DNA from: Sipunculus nudus
Taxonomy: Eukaryota > Annelida > Sipuncula > Golfingiida > Sipunculidae
Length of the DNA: 64,000 nt
NCBI GenBank assembly: GCA_026874595.1
Contig: CM049317.1
Coordinates: forward strand, 36,486,901-36,550,900
Direction of reading: 5' to 3'
The notes below the pieces were generated by a model. The model made no database searches and was not told the DNA's origin. It was given only the letters and a program-made list of their open reading frames with translations. The position numbers were made by a program, and so were the translations under genes. Shown here piece by piece: positions 22,430 to 34,690 of the stretch; position 1 is the stretch's first letter, and the number at the start of each line of letters is the position of its first letter.

Positions 22430-24980
22430 GACTCATAGTTGAAAGAAATCAATCAGTTACATGAAATTATTCTTATTTCCAAAAATATTCACCCACGACA
22501 TCCAGTTTGTGTTGACATAATTATATTCACTTGGAAGGACATGTTTTTACGTGATATTCTAAATCTCCTTTAAATATGAATACAGAGAATAAATGCGTAA
22601 ACTTCTTCAAATGCCATATATCAGTGTATCCGAAAAAAAAACTCCACAAAAAAATTAATTATTATAAGTTATACAATAGGTAAATTCAGGCATTCCTTTT
22701 CCCACTGAACAGGACAAGCGTTGACAAAATTTGCAAAATGTTTTTTGACATAATAAAGGCCGTCAATGCACTGATGACAAAAAAAAAAACTATGCCATGT
22801 TATTGCTATAAATATCTTAATACTATTCCAAGTAAAATTGTACAAAAACGCAACATTATATGCAACCACCTATCGTTAGGTTGGATTGAGAAAATTTTTT
22901 AGTAGAACATCCCATGAAAGTTTCAAATAACGTAATCCATGAGCTTCAGAAAGGAGCTTTCATTATCGGGAAGGTTCTGCTCAGAGTTAAGACGTTTAAG
23001 CATCGAAGAACATATACCCTGCAAATGAATAAACGAAACATTTATTTTTACCTAGGTAAATGACTTATGTTAATTGACATGTTAAGAAATCAGGTGTACC
23101 GCAAGGGTGCTTGTCTGTCCCCACTTACAATGTAATGATTTTTTCATACAAACTTTGCTGGGAATGATAGTTTTCTGCTCTGGCAGACACAGCAAACGTT
23201 AATTTCTTAAACAATGATATTATAAAGGATATTATTATGCATAACATAGTGATATTGTGACTTAATAAAATGCATGCGACACAATTTGTTTTACATCAAA
23301 TTACTTTGTTTTCCTTTCAGTCATACGTATTGTCTATTGCGATATGCACTGTTTCAATGTTTAGGTAAGCTTGTTCGACGTTCTCCAACCAAGTCTCTAA
23401 TACAAAGGACAACTATTTTAACTATCTTAAGGAACAAGGACAATTAAAGAGATTTAAGTTAAGAAGACAGATCTAAGAAATCACAAGGAACAAGGCAGCC
23501 CCCATTGTTTGGCTTGTTACAATTATCTTTGAAACCTACAGTGCAACTCTGCAATGCTATTTCCAAATATGACAACTACAGTTGTCTTGAGAGCTATGGT
23601 CTCGACCAGTAATGGTTATTTCTTCTTTCTCTGGCTGACAAAGCTAATGGATCGGCATCACACTTTTTTCTCTTGTTCCAATAAAAACATAACATATCGA
23701 AGTCTTTTGGTTAAAGTAGAAAATCATCCTTATTTATTGCCGCCTCAACAGCTTATGGATTAATAGAATCTGACACGCATTTCCAACACAATGGCCTCCC
23801 CCCGCCAACTAGTCTTTGGTTATCGCTGATCAATGGCCTGTAGCCGAAACTTCGGGTTCTGGTGGCCGATACTAGGGAATGCCCATGATCGGTCGTTAGT
23901 GGTCGCTTCATGATATTGGCTTGCACGTTTGTTGTACACATTGCCGAATCAAAGGAGAAATAATGTTCCGCTTACTTGAGACTTAAGTATAACGCGACTG
24001 CAGGGCTTTCGTTGTTTTTCATTTAGTCCTAACATCTTTTAGTACGTGTCAGGGCTTCTTCGGCACACATTATATGTATGATATATGTCTGGATACGATT
24101 CATACTGTTCATTCAAGACCTTTCTTTATTTAAAAAGTCACGTTATGCTCATTTCCCATGTTTCCTTGGGAATAAAATGTTTGCGTATGGCATTGTTTGC
24201 AGCGTACATAATGATTTATTTCCTTACTGCTTAATTGCTAACACACGGATGCTAAACGGGTCCCAATAGGAAATGTCTGCGTTGCGACCTTTGTGTTACT
24301 GATATAATGCAACCTGTTTTTGCAGATATGGGAAAACCTCATTTTTCATGGATATCATCAGTGTATTACATTGGCTTTCTGACATTATCCGAAATAAAGC
24401 AGATAGTGATATTTTCAATCAGTCGGTCAACATTACTAATCCCCTGAGGTACCTCTGCCCAAACATTATGAGGTTAAACGACAGTTCAAGATCCCCATGT
24501 CCGTTGGTTTTAATTGTATATAATTTATAACATAAAATAGTGTACCATCCCATTGTGTATGCCCGGAAATATGTATGTTTGAGTTGACTGAGTCGACAAC
24601 CATTAGGGCACCCTTCTTATAACACTAATTATTTCAGCCTTTTTAATGCATTTCTCTTCATATTGTTTCAACCAACAGTGTTAACCAAAACTGTCTTTAA
24701 TGACATAACGACAATTGTTATATTTTCACATGAAATTTAGGTAGTTACCATATTCTACATACGTCCAGTAATTTGCATGTATAAATCACGTAATGGTTTC
24801 CCTTCTTCTGCTGTAGAACAATGAATGATCCCAAAGTCAATGATCTTATAATTCGTAGATAATCTGTAGTGGAAGGAGGAACTCAGTCTAATAACGCTTT
24901 AAAACACTCTCATCTATAAGGAATATGGGCATTTGCAAGTGTATTCCGATCAAAATTTTCACATAACGACGGACGTGAGT
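22430..24980. other. AT-rich intergenic DNA
   Basis: No gene, repeat family or RNA recognised. Short open frames have no domain. Confidence 0.4.
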
Positions 24981-24982
24981 CC

Positions 24983-25237
24983 TTATTGAGAACATGATTT
25001 TGACAAAACAATTTTTTTCGGGAAATGAACGTCAAACATCCGAACTTGTTGTTCCAGACAGTCTCTGAGGCAGTGCTTACAGCAATGATATACTTTATTT
25101 CTGAGGTTTATTTGTGCGTCACTGATAGGCCACTTTTCCAAATGTTTTGGATCAGTAAAAAAATTCCAAAAATGACTAAACTTAAACATTCCATGTGCCC
25201 CGTGTCCTGTGTAAAGCCACCTGTTTTCTTTTGGCAT
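24983..25237 (-). CDS. Unrecognised coding-like open frame, 84 codons
   Basis: I do not recognise this protein. It stands out because its composition is more protein-like than its neighbours. It has a Trp/His/Phe-rich stretch (GHGAHGMFKFSHFWNFF, about residues 12-28) followed by a helical, Cys/His-containing stretch (YHCCKHCLRDCLEQQVRMF, about residues 50-68). It could be an exon of a decayed element or a host exon. No clear splice sites or partner exons were found, and the opposite strand is open over the same bases. Confidence 0.2.
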   Translation of the reverse strand: MPKENRWLYTGHGAHGMFKFSHFWNFFTDPKHLEKWPISDAQINLRNKVYHCCKHCLRDCLEQQVRMFDVHFPKKIVLSKSCSQ

Positions 25238-25259
25238 AATCTGGAGCGGATGAAACCTT

Positions 25260-26500
25260 AACGTTGGATAATACTTTGTTTCAGTGAGTATTGTTTAAAA
25301 TAATTGACTATTACTGGTTCACTGGTTTGACAAAATCACGTCAAGGGATTTAAAGAACTGGATGGTATAAAGGGTGCAACTATTTTTTTTTGTATATTTT
25401 TTTACCATGAAATGTAACGGTAGCACATTAAAGCCAGAATGGATACTTCGGGATTTGGTCTTTAATCAATCGCCGATTTGTCTAATTATGGGTCCTAACT
25501 GTTATCTGACTAACAGGCATGAGTTCGAATTTACGCAATAACATGGAGTCCTTAATTCAAAATTAAAGCTAAAGTCAATACTGAAAAAGCCTATGACAAA
25601 GGGTCTACAAAATTTACAGTTGTTGCCAATAACAAAAGGTGCAATTAAAATGAAAGGGGACGGTGAATTGTTGTACATCAAGAATGCCCACTTCATGCAA
25701 GTGTTAGTTGAACCAGAGGGACTGGTCATTGTTGATTGATCATCTACACACCTTTTTACGATTCAGATATTTTTTTTGCAAACAGATTATCAAGATAGTT
25801 TATGCGTTATTAAACGCATTTCAACCCGCCGATTCTTGTTATAGATCGACAGAAACCTTATATTTTCCATCTATGAATATTTGTTTGATCTTGTGATTAA
25901 TATCCGACATGTCCTCGAATAAATATTCCAATCACGTTTACTCTTGAACACTAGGTAAGTCAGCATAAAGCTTTTCATAAAATATCGTTTTTATAAATGA
26001 CAAACGCCACTTGGGTATGGATAAAGAGCAATAAAACGGTTCGATTATGTTCATTTTCATTTGATGGAAACTAAGCATTTATTCATAATATCTGATACTT
26101 TCCCTACATTTTACCTATCAATCAAATGAATTGTTTACAAACGATCTTAACACTTTCATAGCCTATGATGGCTATACTTGTTATATTTTCTGATTGACTG
26201 AGTGCCTATGACGGGTATACAAGTCATATATTTACCAGCAATGTTCAGTAAGAAATCTCTTAAATTTATCAATAAACTTTTCGCAGATGAATTGTAGTTT
26301 ATTTATAAATTAGTGTCGTGGAATCAAATGGGAAAAATGTAATTCATTAGTGCGCTAGATTGTTCGAAAGCAGGAAAGACGTAAAGAGGACAGCCTATTG
26401 CGGAATCAAGAACAAAGGGCACGTGCCACATGATTGACTCACAAATCGGCAGAGTAAACAGAACGCTGCTTCAGATTATTGATTGGGCTTATTTGTATTG
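25260..26500. other. AT-rich intergenic DNA
   Basis: No feature recognised. Confidence 0.4.
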
Positions 26501-26644
26501 ATTTCAGGTTTCTTATATATTTATATATATATACCAATATTTACGTGTTAATACCAACAACAACAACTGTGTGTAAAGTCTACGGGAGCTGCTGAACTTT
26601 CCCGTGACCTGGTGTATACATATTCTCTATCTCTCTCTCTCTCG

Positions 26645-26676
<32 letters not shown>

Positions 26677-26828
26677 GTTTGTAAATACATACACACATGT
26701 CTGTGATTTCAGGTTTCTTGTATATTTATATATATATATCAATATATACATGTGTTAATACCAACAACAAGTGTGTGTAAAGTCTACGGGAGCTGCTGAA
26801 CTTTCCCCGTGTCCTGGTGTATACATAT

Positions 26829-26887
<59 letters not shown>

Positions 26888-26895
26888 AAATACAT
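26500..26895. repeat. Diverged tandem duplication with (CT)n and (AT)n tails
   Basis: Two units of about 200 bases start with GATTTCAGGTTTCTT (26503 and 26705). They share AGTCTACGGGAGCTGCTGAA (26577 and 26778) and GGTGTATACATATTCTC, then a CT run and an AT run. The second unit has a longer CT tract. The repeat explains the mirrored minus-strand reading frames here, which I do not call as genes. Confidence 0.9.
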
Positions 26896-26949
26896 ACACA
26901 CGTGTATATGTTTGTCAACGAACACGTGTGTCTGTGTGTAATTTGCGTG

Positions 26950-28655
26950 CATGTCTCCTTTGAAATCTTTACTTGCTATAGGCCTAATTAGCTAATTAGG
27001 CCAAACAGGGTTATGACCTCCTTATGTGCATGACACAATAACACATATGGAACAAATTATGAGATAATACACAGTAACTACAGGCTGTCGACCTTAAGTA
27101 GAATATTGACCTTGTATTGACTAGTTCCAGGGATTAAGGCTGATTCTTTCCACCAAACCATTAGAATAAACTATTATAATAAAATCTTGATTTTACCACG
27201 TTAATGACAAATAATGCCCAATTAACACCGTGGCCTGAACTTGAATACTCAGGTCAAGGTCACGGGAACTTGAATATCATGTTTTGACCAATGGAATATA
27301 GGACAATAATGAAATGTTTTTATAATAAAGTGTTCTTAGATAAAAAAAAATCTAAAAGAACGTGTGCAAACAAAGACGCAGGCACTATAACCGGGAGGCG
27401 AATATTCCCATAGGGCTCTTGGACTTGCAAAATATATAATTATATCGACGAGTACCACTGAGATCGGTTCTAACGGAATTGGCTTCTATGGGAAGTGTGT
27501 GATTCAATGGATCGTTACTAAATTAATCAATTACTTGTGGTAATATCACTTTATGTTAAAGTTATTGCCCAATGCAGGATTTCTGTACCTAGTTAATAAG
27601 TAAGTGAATCAAGACGATAGTCACTGCAATAATGCATATATCAGACAATGTGTGTCCTTTTGCCAACACGGCTGTCCTCTCTGATTTGACCTCTATAATA
27701 TTAAGAAATTCATTTAAAGGTTCCAAGCTCTGATTTCTAGCTCAGATATTCCCCGTTTCTACCTATATGTAAAAGCTAACTTGCAGATTATGTCATGCTT
27801 TCTGTCATTGTTGCAAGGAATATAGCATAAAGTTAAATGCCATGATGTTGTAATATGCGCCTTAAACCTTGACTTAAGTTCTTTTTATGAACCATTTCGC
27901 GCTTACATGAATTAGATACAAATAAAAATAGGTATGCTACTTTAGCTAATGAAATATTCTTAAGTAAGCGATTCCCTAGACCTTGAAAGTATTAGCAGAT
28001 AGAAACATCTATTCTTTAAACTAAATTGAAATGTTAAACGGAGACCTCCTTTATAAGAAAGGCATGAATCCCCTCTGAAATAGAAAAATGAAATGGAAAA
28101 TAAAAAAAAAAATGGACATAGTTAATGGGGCTGTTTAAGATGGTTTAAGAAGCGGATGTGTTCGTTCCCAATTTCTCTGTTAAACCGGGACAAACTATGT
28201 CTGCATGAATCATTCTTAATGTTATGTATTACATGGTATTAATTAAATCTTCAATGAAAAAGAAACAGAAAAGCTTATCAAATTACATTTATGAGCACCG
28301 ATATACTTATAGGCCTCGCCACATTTGTAACTCTATCATAACTAAATTTTGCCAAAAACAGAGTATATGCACAATTATTTCCTTGCTTTCCTGGATGGCT
28401 TGCTCATAAGATAATGAAAGGCTTTGCTGAAATGAAACTATTCTTAATCATGTCTCCCTGGGAAAAGATATAAACATACATAAGATATTGAAAAAACACG
28501 GTACACATGTCTATTCGATATGGCCAGAATTTAACTGTTCATGTGCAATGAAAAAAAAATATACTGAATACTCGCCGTTAGTTAATCAAAATGAAAACGG
28601 ATCATAGCTCTCTAAATATGATAAATTCTAAATTTTACTCACATACATTTAACTA
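26950..28655. other. AT-rich intergenic DNA
   Basis: No gene recognised. Bases 27250-27265 include AGGTCAAGGTCACGGG, a nuclear-receptor-like tandem half-site also seen in the satellites of this window. Confidence 0.4.
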
Positions 28656-28674
28656 GACACTTCTTGGCACCGCT

Positions 28675-29640
28675 GGTGCCATAGTATCGCCAGACAAATG
28701 AGGTTTTGTGGTATTGTCACGGTCATGACCCCAAATCAATAAACTGCATTCCAAAATATCCAACATTTGAAAAAAAATTAAATTAAAAAAAATAATTTAA
28801 ATTAAATTAAATTTTAAAATTAAATTTAAAATTAAATATACCTCATTCCATAAACCATATCTATATACATGCATAACATAAAAGAAATCTGTCCATTACT
28901 GTTTGACTTATAATGCTCACAGTATATACTGTCAAGTGGCAATGATGGGGTATTCAAAGGCGCAAAAAACAAGAAAAGGACAACAGGTGGCGCCACCTAT
29001 CTTCTGCAAAAGACAAAACTATCCAAGATCTCCGGTCAACTTGATTTTCGGACCAATCCATGCATCCCTTTTTAAGATATTCATGATTTTATGTGATTTT
29101 CACCATATATGGTAATATTCAAGGTCAAAGCCACTCTCAAAGGAAAGGTCATGACCCCAATTTTAATATACATCATCCCATAACCCATACCTATGTACAT
29201 GCATAATATTTAAGAAATCAGTTTTTGACTTGTGATGCTAAAAGTACTGTCAAGTGGCAATGATGGGGGTATTAAACGGCAAAAACAAGAAAAGGATACT
29301 AGATGGCACCACCAGTTTCCGGTACATGACATCACTATCCAAGATCTTTGTCCAACTTGATTTTTGGATAAATCCATGAAAGATTTCTTGAGATATTTAA
29401 GAATTTGTGTGATTTTCCCGTAAAAATGGATCTATTCATGGTCAAGGTCACTCTCCTAGTTGAGGTCATGACCCCATTTTGAATAGGCTTCGTCCTCTCA
29501 CCTATATCTATAAATGTGTCAAGTTTGAAAAGATCCTTGAAATATTTTTTGAGTTATTGTGTCCAAAAGAAATCTCTGCGGCGGCGGCGGCGGCGCAACC
29601 GTGCCTAAACCATAGTATCTCCAGACTATGTCTGGCGATA
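28675..29640. mobile_element. About 1 kb element with inverted ends and a 330-bp internal duplication
   Basis: The left end has TATCGCCAGAC (28685-28695) and the right end has its exact complement GTCTGGCGATA (29630-29640). CATAGTATC words accompany both. The inside contains two tandem units: CTATATACATGCATAA at 28861 and CTATGTACATGCATAA at 29191, a period of 330. Both carry CAAGTGGCAATGATGGGG, and both end in a TCAAGGTCA-type word and a GGTCATGACCCCA word. A (GCG)n tract lies at 29579-29595. No coding capacity is seen, so it is probably non-autonomous. Confidence 0.6.
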
Positions 29641-29785
29641 CAATTACTGTAAATGGGCTTTACATTTCTAGGTGTGCGAAAACCGTGCTTACTTTCCTTC
29701 TTATAGATGTCTGGCGATACAATTACCGTAAATGGGCTTTACATTTCTAGGTGTGCGAAAACCGTGCTTACTTTCCTTCTTATAG
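29628..29785. repeat. 79-bp tandem duplication
   Basis: Two almost identical units at 29628-29706 and 29707-29785 start with ATGTCTGGCGATACAATTAC and end with TCTTATAG. I noticed a single base difference (ACTGTA versus ACCGTA). The unit includes the right end of the element at 28675-29640, so the duplication happened after that element inserted. Confidence 0.95.
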
Positions 29786-29805
29786 ATGTACTTGCTGCAC
29801 AGCCG

Positions 29806-29945
29806 ACCACGATTTAATCACATTATATATAATAATATATTATGGAAAATTTACTCAATTTTCATTCAAGAACAAATAATAATACATGTAAAAACAATCC
29901 GTCAAAGTCAGGACACCATGCACTTACTCTCTCTGTCTGTTTGTC

Positions 29946-30024
<79 letters not shown>

Positions 30025-30288
30025 GGAGAGTTAGATGGATATATGAATAGATTTAGTACCCTGAGGAAGCCATAATTAAAAACCGTGTCATGAGGTAATG
30101 CACCCTGAAGAAGGACAGAATATGAAAGGGAAGCAGTATTTGTCAAACACCACGATTTAATCACATTATATATAATAATATATTATGGAAAATTTACTCA
30201 ATTTTCATTCAAGAACAAATAATAATACATGTAAAAACAATCCGTCAAAGTCAGGACACCATGCACTTACTCTCTCTGTCTGTTTGTC

Positions 30289-30369
<81 letters not shown>

Positions 30370-30493
30370 GGAGAGTTAGATGGATATATGAATAGATTTA
30401 GTACCCTGAGGAAGCCATAATTAAAAACCGTGTCATGAGGTAATGCACCCTGAAGAAGGACAGAATATGAAAGGGAAGCAGTATTTGTCAAGC
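29806..30493. repeat. 343-bp near-perfect tandem duplication containing microsatellites
   Basis: Copy 1 (29806-30148) and copy 2 (30149-30493) share ACCACGATTTAATCACATT, a (CTGT)n/(CT)n tract, an (AT)n tract, CGGGAGAGTTAGATGG and CCTGAAGAAGGACAGAA in the same order. Copy 2 is two bases longer because its AT tract has one extra unit. The near identity implies a recent duplication or an assembly artefact. Open frames in both copies are repeat-driven. Confidence 0.95.
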
Positions 30494-30494
30494 A

Positions 30495-33400
30495 GCAATT
30501 TCATAAAAAGTTTGCTTTTTACAGCTGATTTCACATCAGCAACCATTATGGCGCACATGGCGCGTTCTATTACTAATTTATTGAAATTAATTTCTACCAA
30601 CAATTACGATTCAGGAGACGTATCTAATGTTTATATAACAAAATATTCGATAAGGTTATTGTGAGAAACGGATGAAAATGGATTCTATATATTTTATTTT
30701 ATAAAAACGTTTACTCATGGTTTCCCAATGGTAATTGCTACCTTCTCTCTACGTTTTGATCTGGATGGTTCTGAAATATAGAGTTTCCAGTGACCAAATG
30801 TCAACTTTCCAAGAATGTTTGAAGGACCCCCCTGAATGTGAAGGTTGTAGTTTCTGGTTCAAACGTTTTGTGCGCTGCAGACAGACGGAATGACCGGATT
30901 GTCCGACTGATGATAGGACGACAAGGAGACGGATAAGGGTGATCGCTATAGCTCAGCTTCAACGCCAGTTCGCGCAGTTATTAATTACAAATAACGGACA
31001 TTTTGTAAAAATCAACAAAATATTACCTCAGTATTATAATAAAATTGCCAATATTTGTTCTCTTGAAAGGAACTTACACAAACACTTGCCATATTTTCTT
31101 TGACAAAGCTAATATTTATATATCAGGTGTAAATAATATCCGAACTTGTCTTTATTAAAGGACGCTGAAACTCTGTTTGTTTTGTTTCACAGATTACGCA
31201 ACGTAGAATATAGCAGGATGCGGGGTAAGGCCATAGTTACGTGTTTACATGAAATTACATGTTATTCTACCCCAGCTTAATGAAAGTTTAATATTTCGGC
31301 CATGTGTGACAAGTCGTTCGGTAACAAAATATTTGCGACTTATGCTACCGGGATGAGCTACATCTCGGTAAACATCTAGGAATAGAAGGTTTACAATACA
31401 ATTGTACAGGTGTTCCTTCATTTTATCATTCGTTTAGTACATCATCACCCAATGGTTGGTCAGTAAACAAGTTTTGTGTGAGGAAAAGCAGTTTGGAGTT
31501 AGTCTTTATACTCGTCTCCTGAACAGTAATCGTTCGTTTGTGAAAATTAGTTTCAATATATTTTAAAAGAATCATGAATGGCTGAATTTCCTATAAATAG
31601 TTATGTGAATAACTCCTCACCAATAACGCTACCCCTTACACAGATTGTTATTTTTATCACGATGTGTCGGGTCATAACGCGACTTTCATTTATAAACGGA
31701 ACCATACTTTTAAGCTTCAGGAGGGAACCACATTTCAATGTTATACTACCAGATTTCTTGGATTCCCGCGCTTTGTATACACAGGTGAGCCTTCATTTAC
31801 TTGAATATATATTTATTTTCATCCCCTGTAATATCCTGTTTAGCAGGTGATGTGCCCTACACGTAATCAGAAAACAAGAGTGACCTCGCACATGGAATAT
31901 GAGGTCCTCCATTGATACATTAGTTGTGAGTCTTTTTGTTTGTTGGTTAAAGCAGCCATAAAATAGTTGCCCTGGTCCAATAAATCACTCATTAATAATC
32001 AGCTGTGAGGAGGCATGTATGCCAGGACACAATGAACTCAGTCAAGCATCATCCCATGAGGAACGTAAACTTTTCTGTGAAATTTACTTTGATTTCTGCC
32101 TGGCCGCACAAATATTTCCTGGATGGTCTGCATATAAGATAGTGAACGGGGTGCTACAGAGATAATGTCTATTAGTCGGTATGTTTTCAATTTAGCTCTT
32201 CCTTTAAATATGCAATGAAAGAAGATACCCTGAAAATTCACCATATTTAAATCATTATTAAATACATATTTCGAGATGCGAAAGTGTTTTCTTCCCGAGC
32301 ACCCTACTTAGTTAATCTGCAAAGAGAGGATTTTTTTCTCACGTTGAGAAATAGGTCATGGAGCTGGTATTCAGCAAGAAATAACTGACCCAATTAGTTA
32401 GGCAATGGGATTGCGACTGCTTGGTCACCTGATAGGTTTCGTCTCCTATCGGTTGATTCCACAAGCACCATACGGGACGAAATCATTGGACCATCAAGCA
32501 CATCTCCAGAGATCAGCCAAGGGAATTGTTCAAAATTGAAGGATCACGATGAACAACTGAACATACACTAAATATACTGAAAATAGCGTTTGTTCTGGTT
32601 ACCTTTCTAATTCAGTGCATCGAACATACATCTATATGATCAAGGGAATACCTGATTCAATATGGCGCTCGCAACGACTAGCACCTCAAGTTCGAGAAGC
32701 TTTGCTCTCAGCGTTTAAATCTTTGCAATATAACCCGGTTTGCAACCCTATATCCTGTACATCAGTAACTTGCGTATAACTTTGTACCTTAAGACAGACC
32801 TACTTTCACGTAATAATTAGTTTAGTCTGATATCTTCTCACATTTATCACCCTCTCTTTTATTTTCCATGTACGTTCCATGTTTTTTTCTCAAAGTATGC
32901 ATCCTTATCTGTTACTTACAATTTGAAATCCCTCGCAACATTTATTAAGCTCGCAATATAGCCTGTCATTGTTCTTCAAATTCCTCAAGTTTCATTCGTC
33001 CTTTTCATGTCAATTGACCAAGGTTTACTTATTTATTCATTAAAATTTATTTAAGCGCATACACTTCTTCATGATCCCCGAAAGAGTTCACTTTCATTTA
33101 CTGATTTGTGTTTTAAGTGCTCATCGGAGATCCATTCTATTTTTGTCCAACGCCCGTTATGATTGGCTGTTATGTTTTCAACGCATTAGCTTGAAATAAG
33201 AACAAAGTATTTATAATGTTTATCAGTTATTATTTTGATCATTTATGATTATTATCTTTTGTAATCCATAATGTAATGCCGGGAAAATATGCTTATATAT
33301 GTTAATACTCATCTATACCTATATATGAACACTATACATCAGTGATATGACTTCCTAAATGGATGCTCCATTCACTCCCAAAAATTTGTTTATGGCTGAC

Positions 33401-33830
33401 ATTCGTAACCTCGTGGCCTTGTTGTACCAAACTAACTGACCAAAAGACTATTTACGCCATATATCCACGAGTATGTCATTTATACTCATTTAAATTTATA
33501 GGTTAGTGAAAAAATGTTAAGGCTAGTGAATATATGTAAGTGAAAAAAAAGACTCTCAGGGGAATGTTTTCTTAGTTCTTCCGGTATATGCTGTTTCTCA
33601 GAGTCGTATTATTTCCAAGCCCATATGCAATGTGATTAGTATTTGAAATACAGACTGCACAAATCACAAAGTAAAATAGTTTTTCTGCACCCTGTTGGAG
33701 TTCCTAGACCGTTGTATGTAGGTTCTCCTTTTTTATCAGTCTTCCTTTTATTTTATTTTTTTTAATCGTGTAATATAGAATCAACTTTTTAAAAATAATA
33801 AAACGGCAGAATACTGTTCCCATGTATAAT
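30495..33830. other. Intergenic DNA with a fragment of the dispersed mollusc repeat
   Basis: On the minus strand, bases 30975-30830 open with GAGCTATAGCGATCACCC followed by a CCGTCTCC/GTCCT stretch, matching the start of the repeat at 18295. The rest of the block is AT-rich and holds no recognised gene or RNA. Confidence 0.4.
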
Positions 33831-33839
33831 CCCGATTTC

Positions 33840-34690
33840 AACCGTCTGAATCTCTGAATCTCTGGCTGTATGATATGATCTTTTTTTTTCTGTCTCTGCT
33901 GTCATGGTTGTATGTTTTGTCAATGTATATGCATGTATATTTCGCCTTGTTCATTGCAGCTGGATCTGTATGATTATCTGCTGCGCTGTCTGTATGGTAT
34001 ATATTATTTTTTTATGTTTGCTTTGCAACTATGGGCCCATCAAATGTCAATTTTCATATTTTCTCTGAAGCTCCGGTTGCATCATCTATTATTTTTCATG
34101 TTTTCTCTGCAGCACTAGTTATATTATGTATTAATTTCAAGTTCATCTGCAGCGGTCACTGTATGATATACTGCAGTTGGCTTCATATTTTCAGATTTCA
34201 GATTTTCAGTGTTTCGGGAGGGGTTTCACTTTTGTAATTCCACATTCTTAGAAATCTACACCAGGTAGACCATCACCATCTGAATAAAATATATCAATGG
34301 TAGTCGTAAGACTTATTAATGAGACCAAGGGTCGAGGGAACATTTCACGAAATGAATTTATAGTTCATAAATTTCAGCTAATTTGATAGATCTGATAACA
34401 TTTATTATAGCATTCCTTGGGCATAATATACCAACCTATTCTTATTTATATAATATACCAATAGTTTACCTTTCAACTTTCCTTTCACTATGCGACCTCT
34501 AATACAAACTGGCTTCATTTTCGTAAAATTCACATTTAAAGATTAACGCGCAATTAAAAAGAAAAACTCACGAAAAAAGCAAACCACAATATTAATTTGT
34601 TCTTGTTTCTCTGCAACTCTGGCTGTGTAATATCTTATATTTCATGTTCTCTCTGTAGCGCAGGCTGCATGATCGTAGGGTGGTAGTTAT
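33840..34690. repeat. Degenerate minisatellite, about 60-bp unit
   Basis: Units centred on CTCTGCAGC or CTCTGGCTGTATGATAT, each followed by a T-rich stretch ending TTTCATGTTT, recur through 33850-34190 and again at 34605-34680. Spacing is irregular and identity is low, so this is an old array. It accounts for the two overlapping plus-strand frames at 33912-34237. Confidence 0.6.

Noticed and set aside
26548-26952. Mirrored minus-strand frames with YIYIYIYR-like text as short proteins
   Set aside because: They are translations of (AT)n and (CT)n microsatellites in the duplicated segment.
29786-30491. Matching frames in both copies at 29.8-30.5 kb as a duplicated gene
   Set aside because: The shared text is the same microsatellite-rich 343-bp repeat read twice; no domain.
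33912-34237. Overlapping plus-strand frames as a membrane protein
   Set aside because: They fall in the degenerate T-rich minisatellite and switch frame with the repeat.
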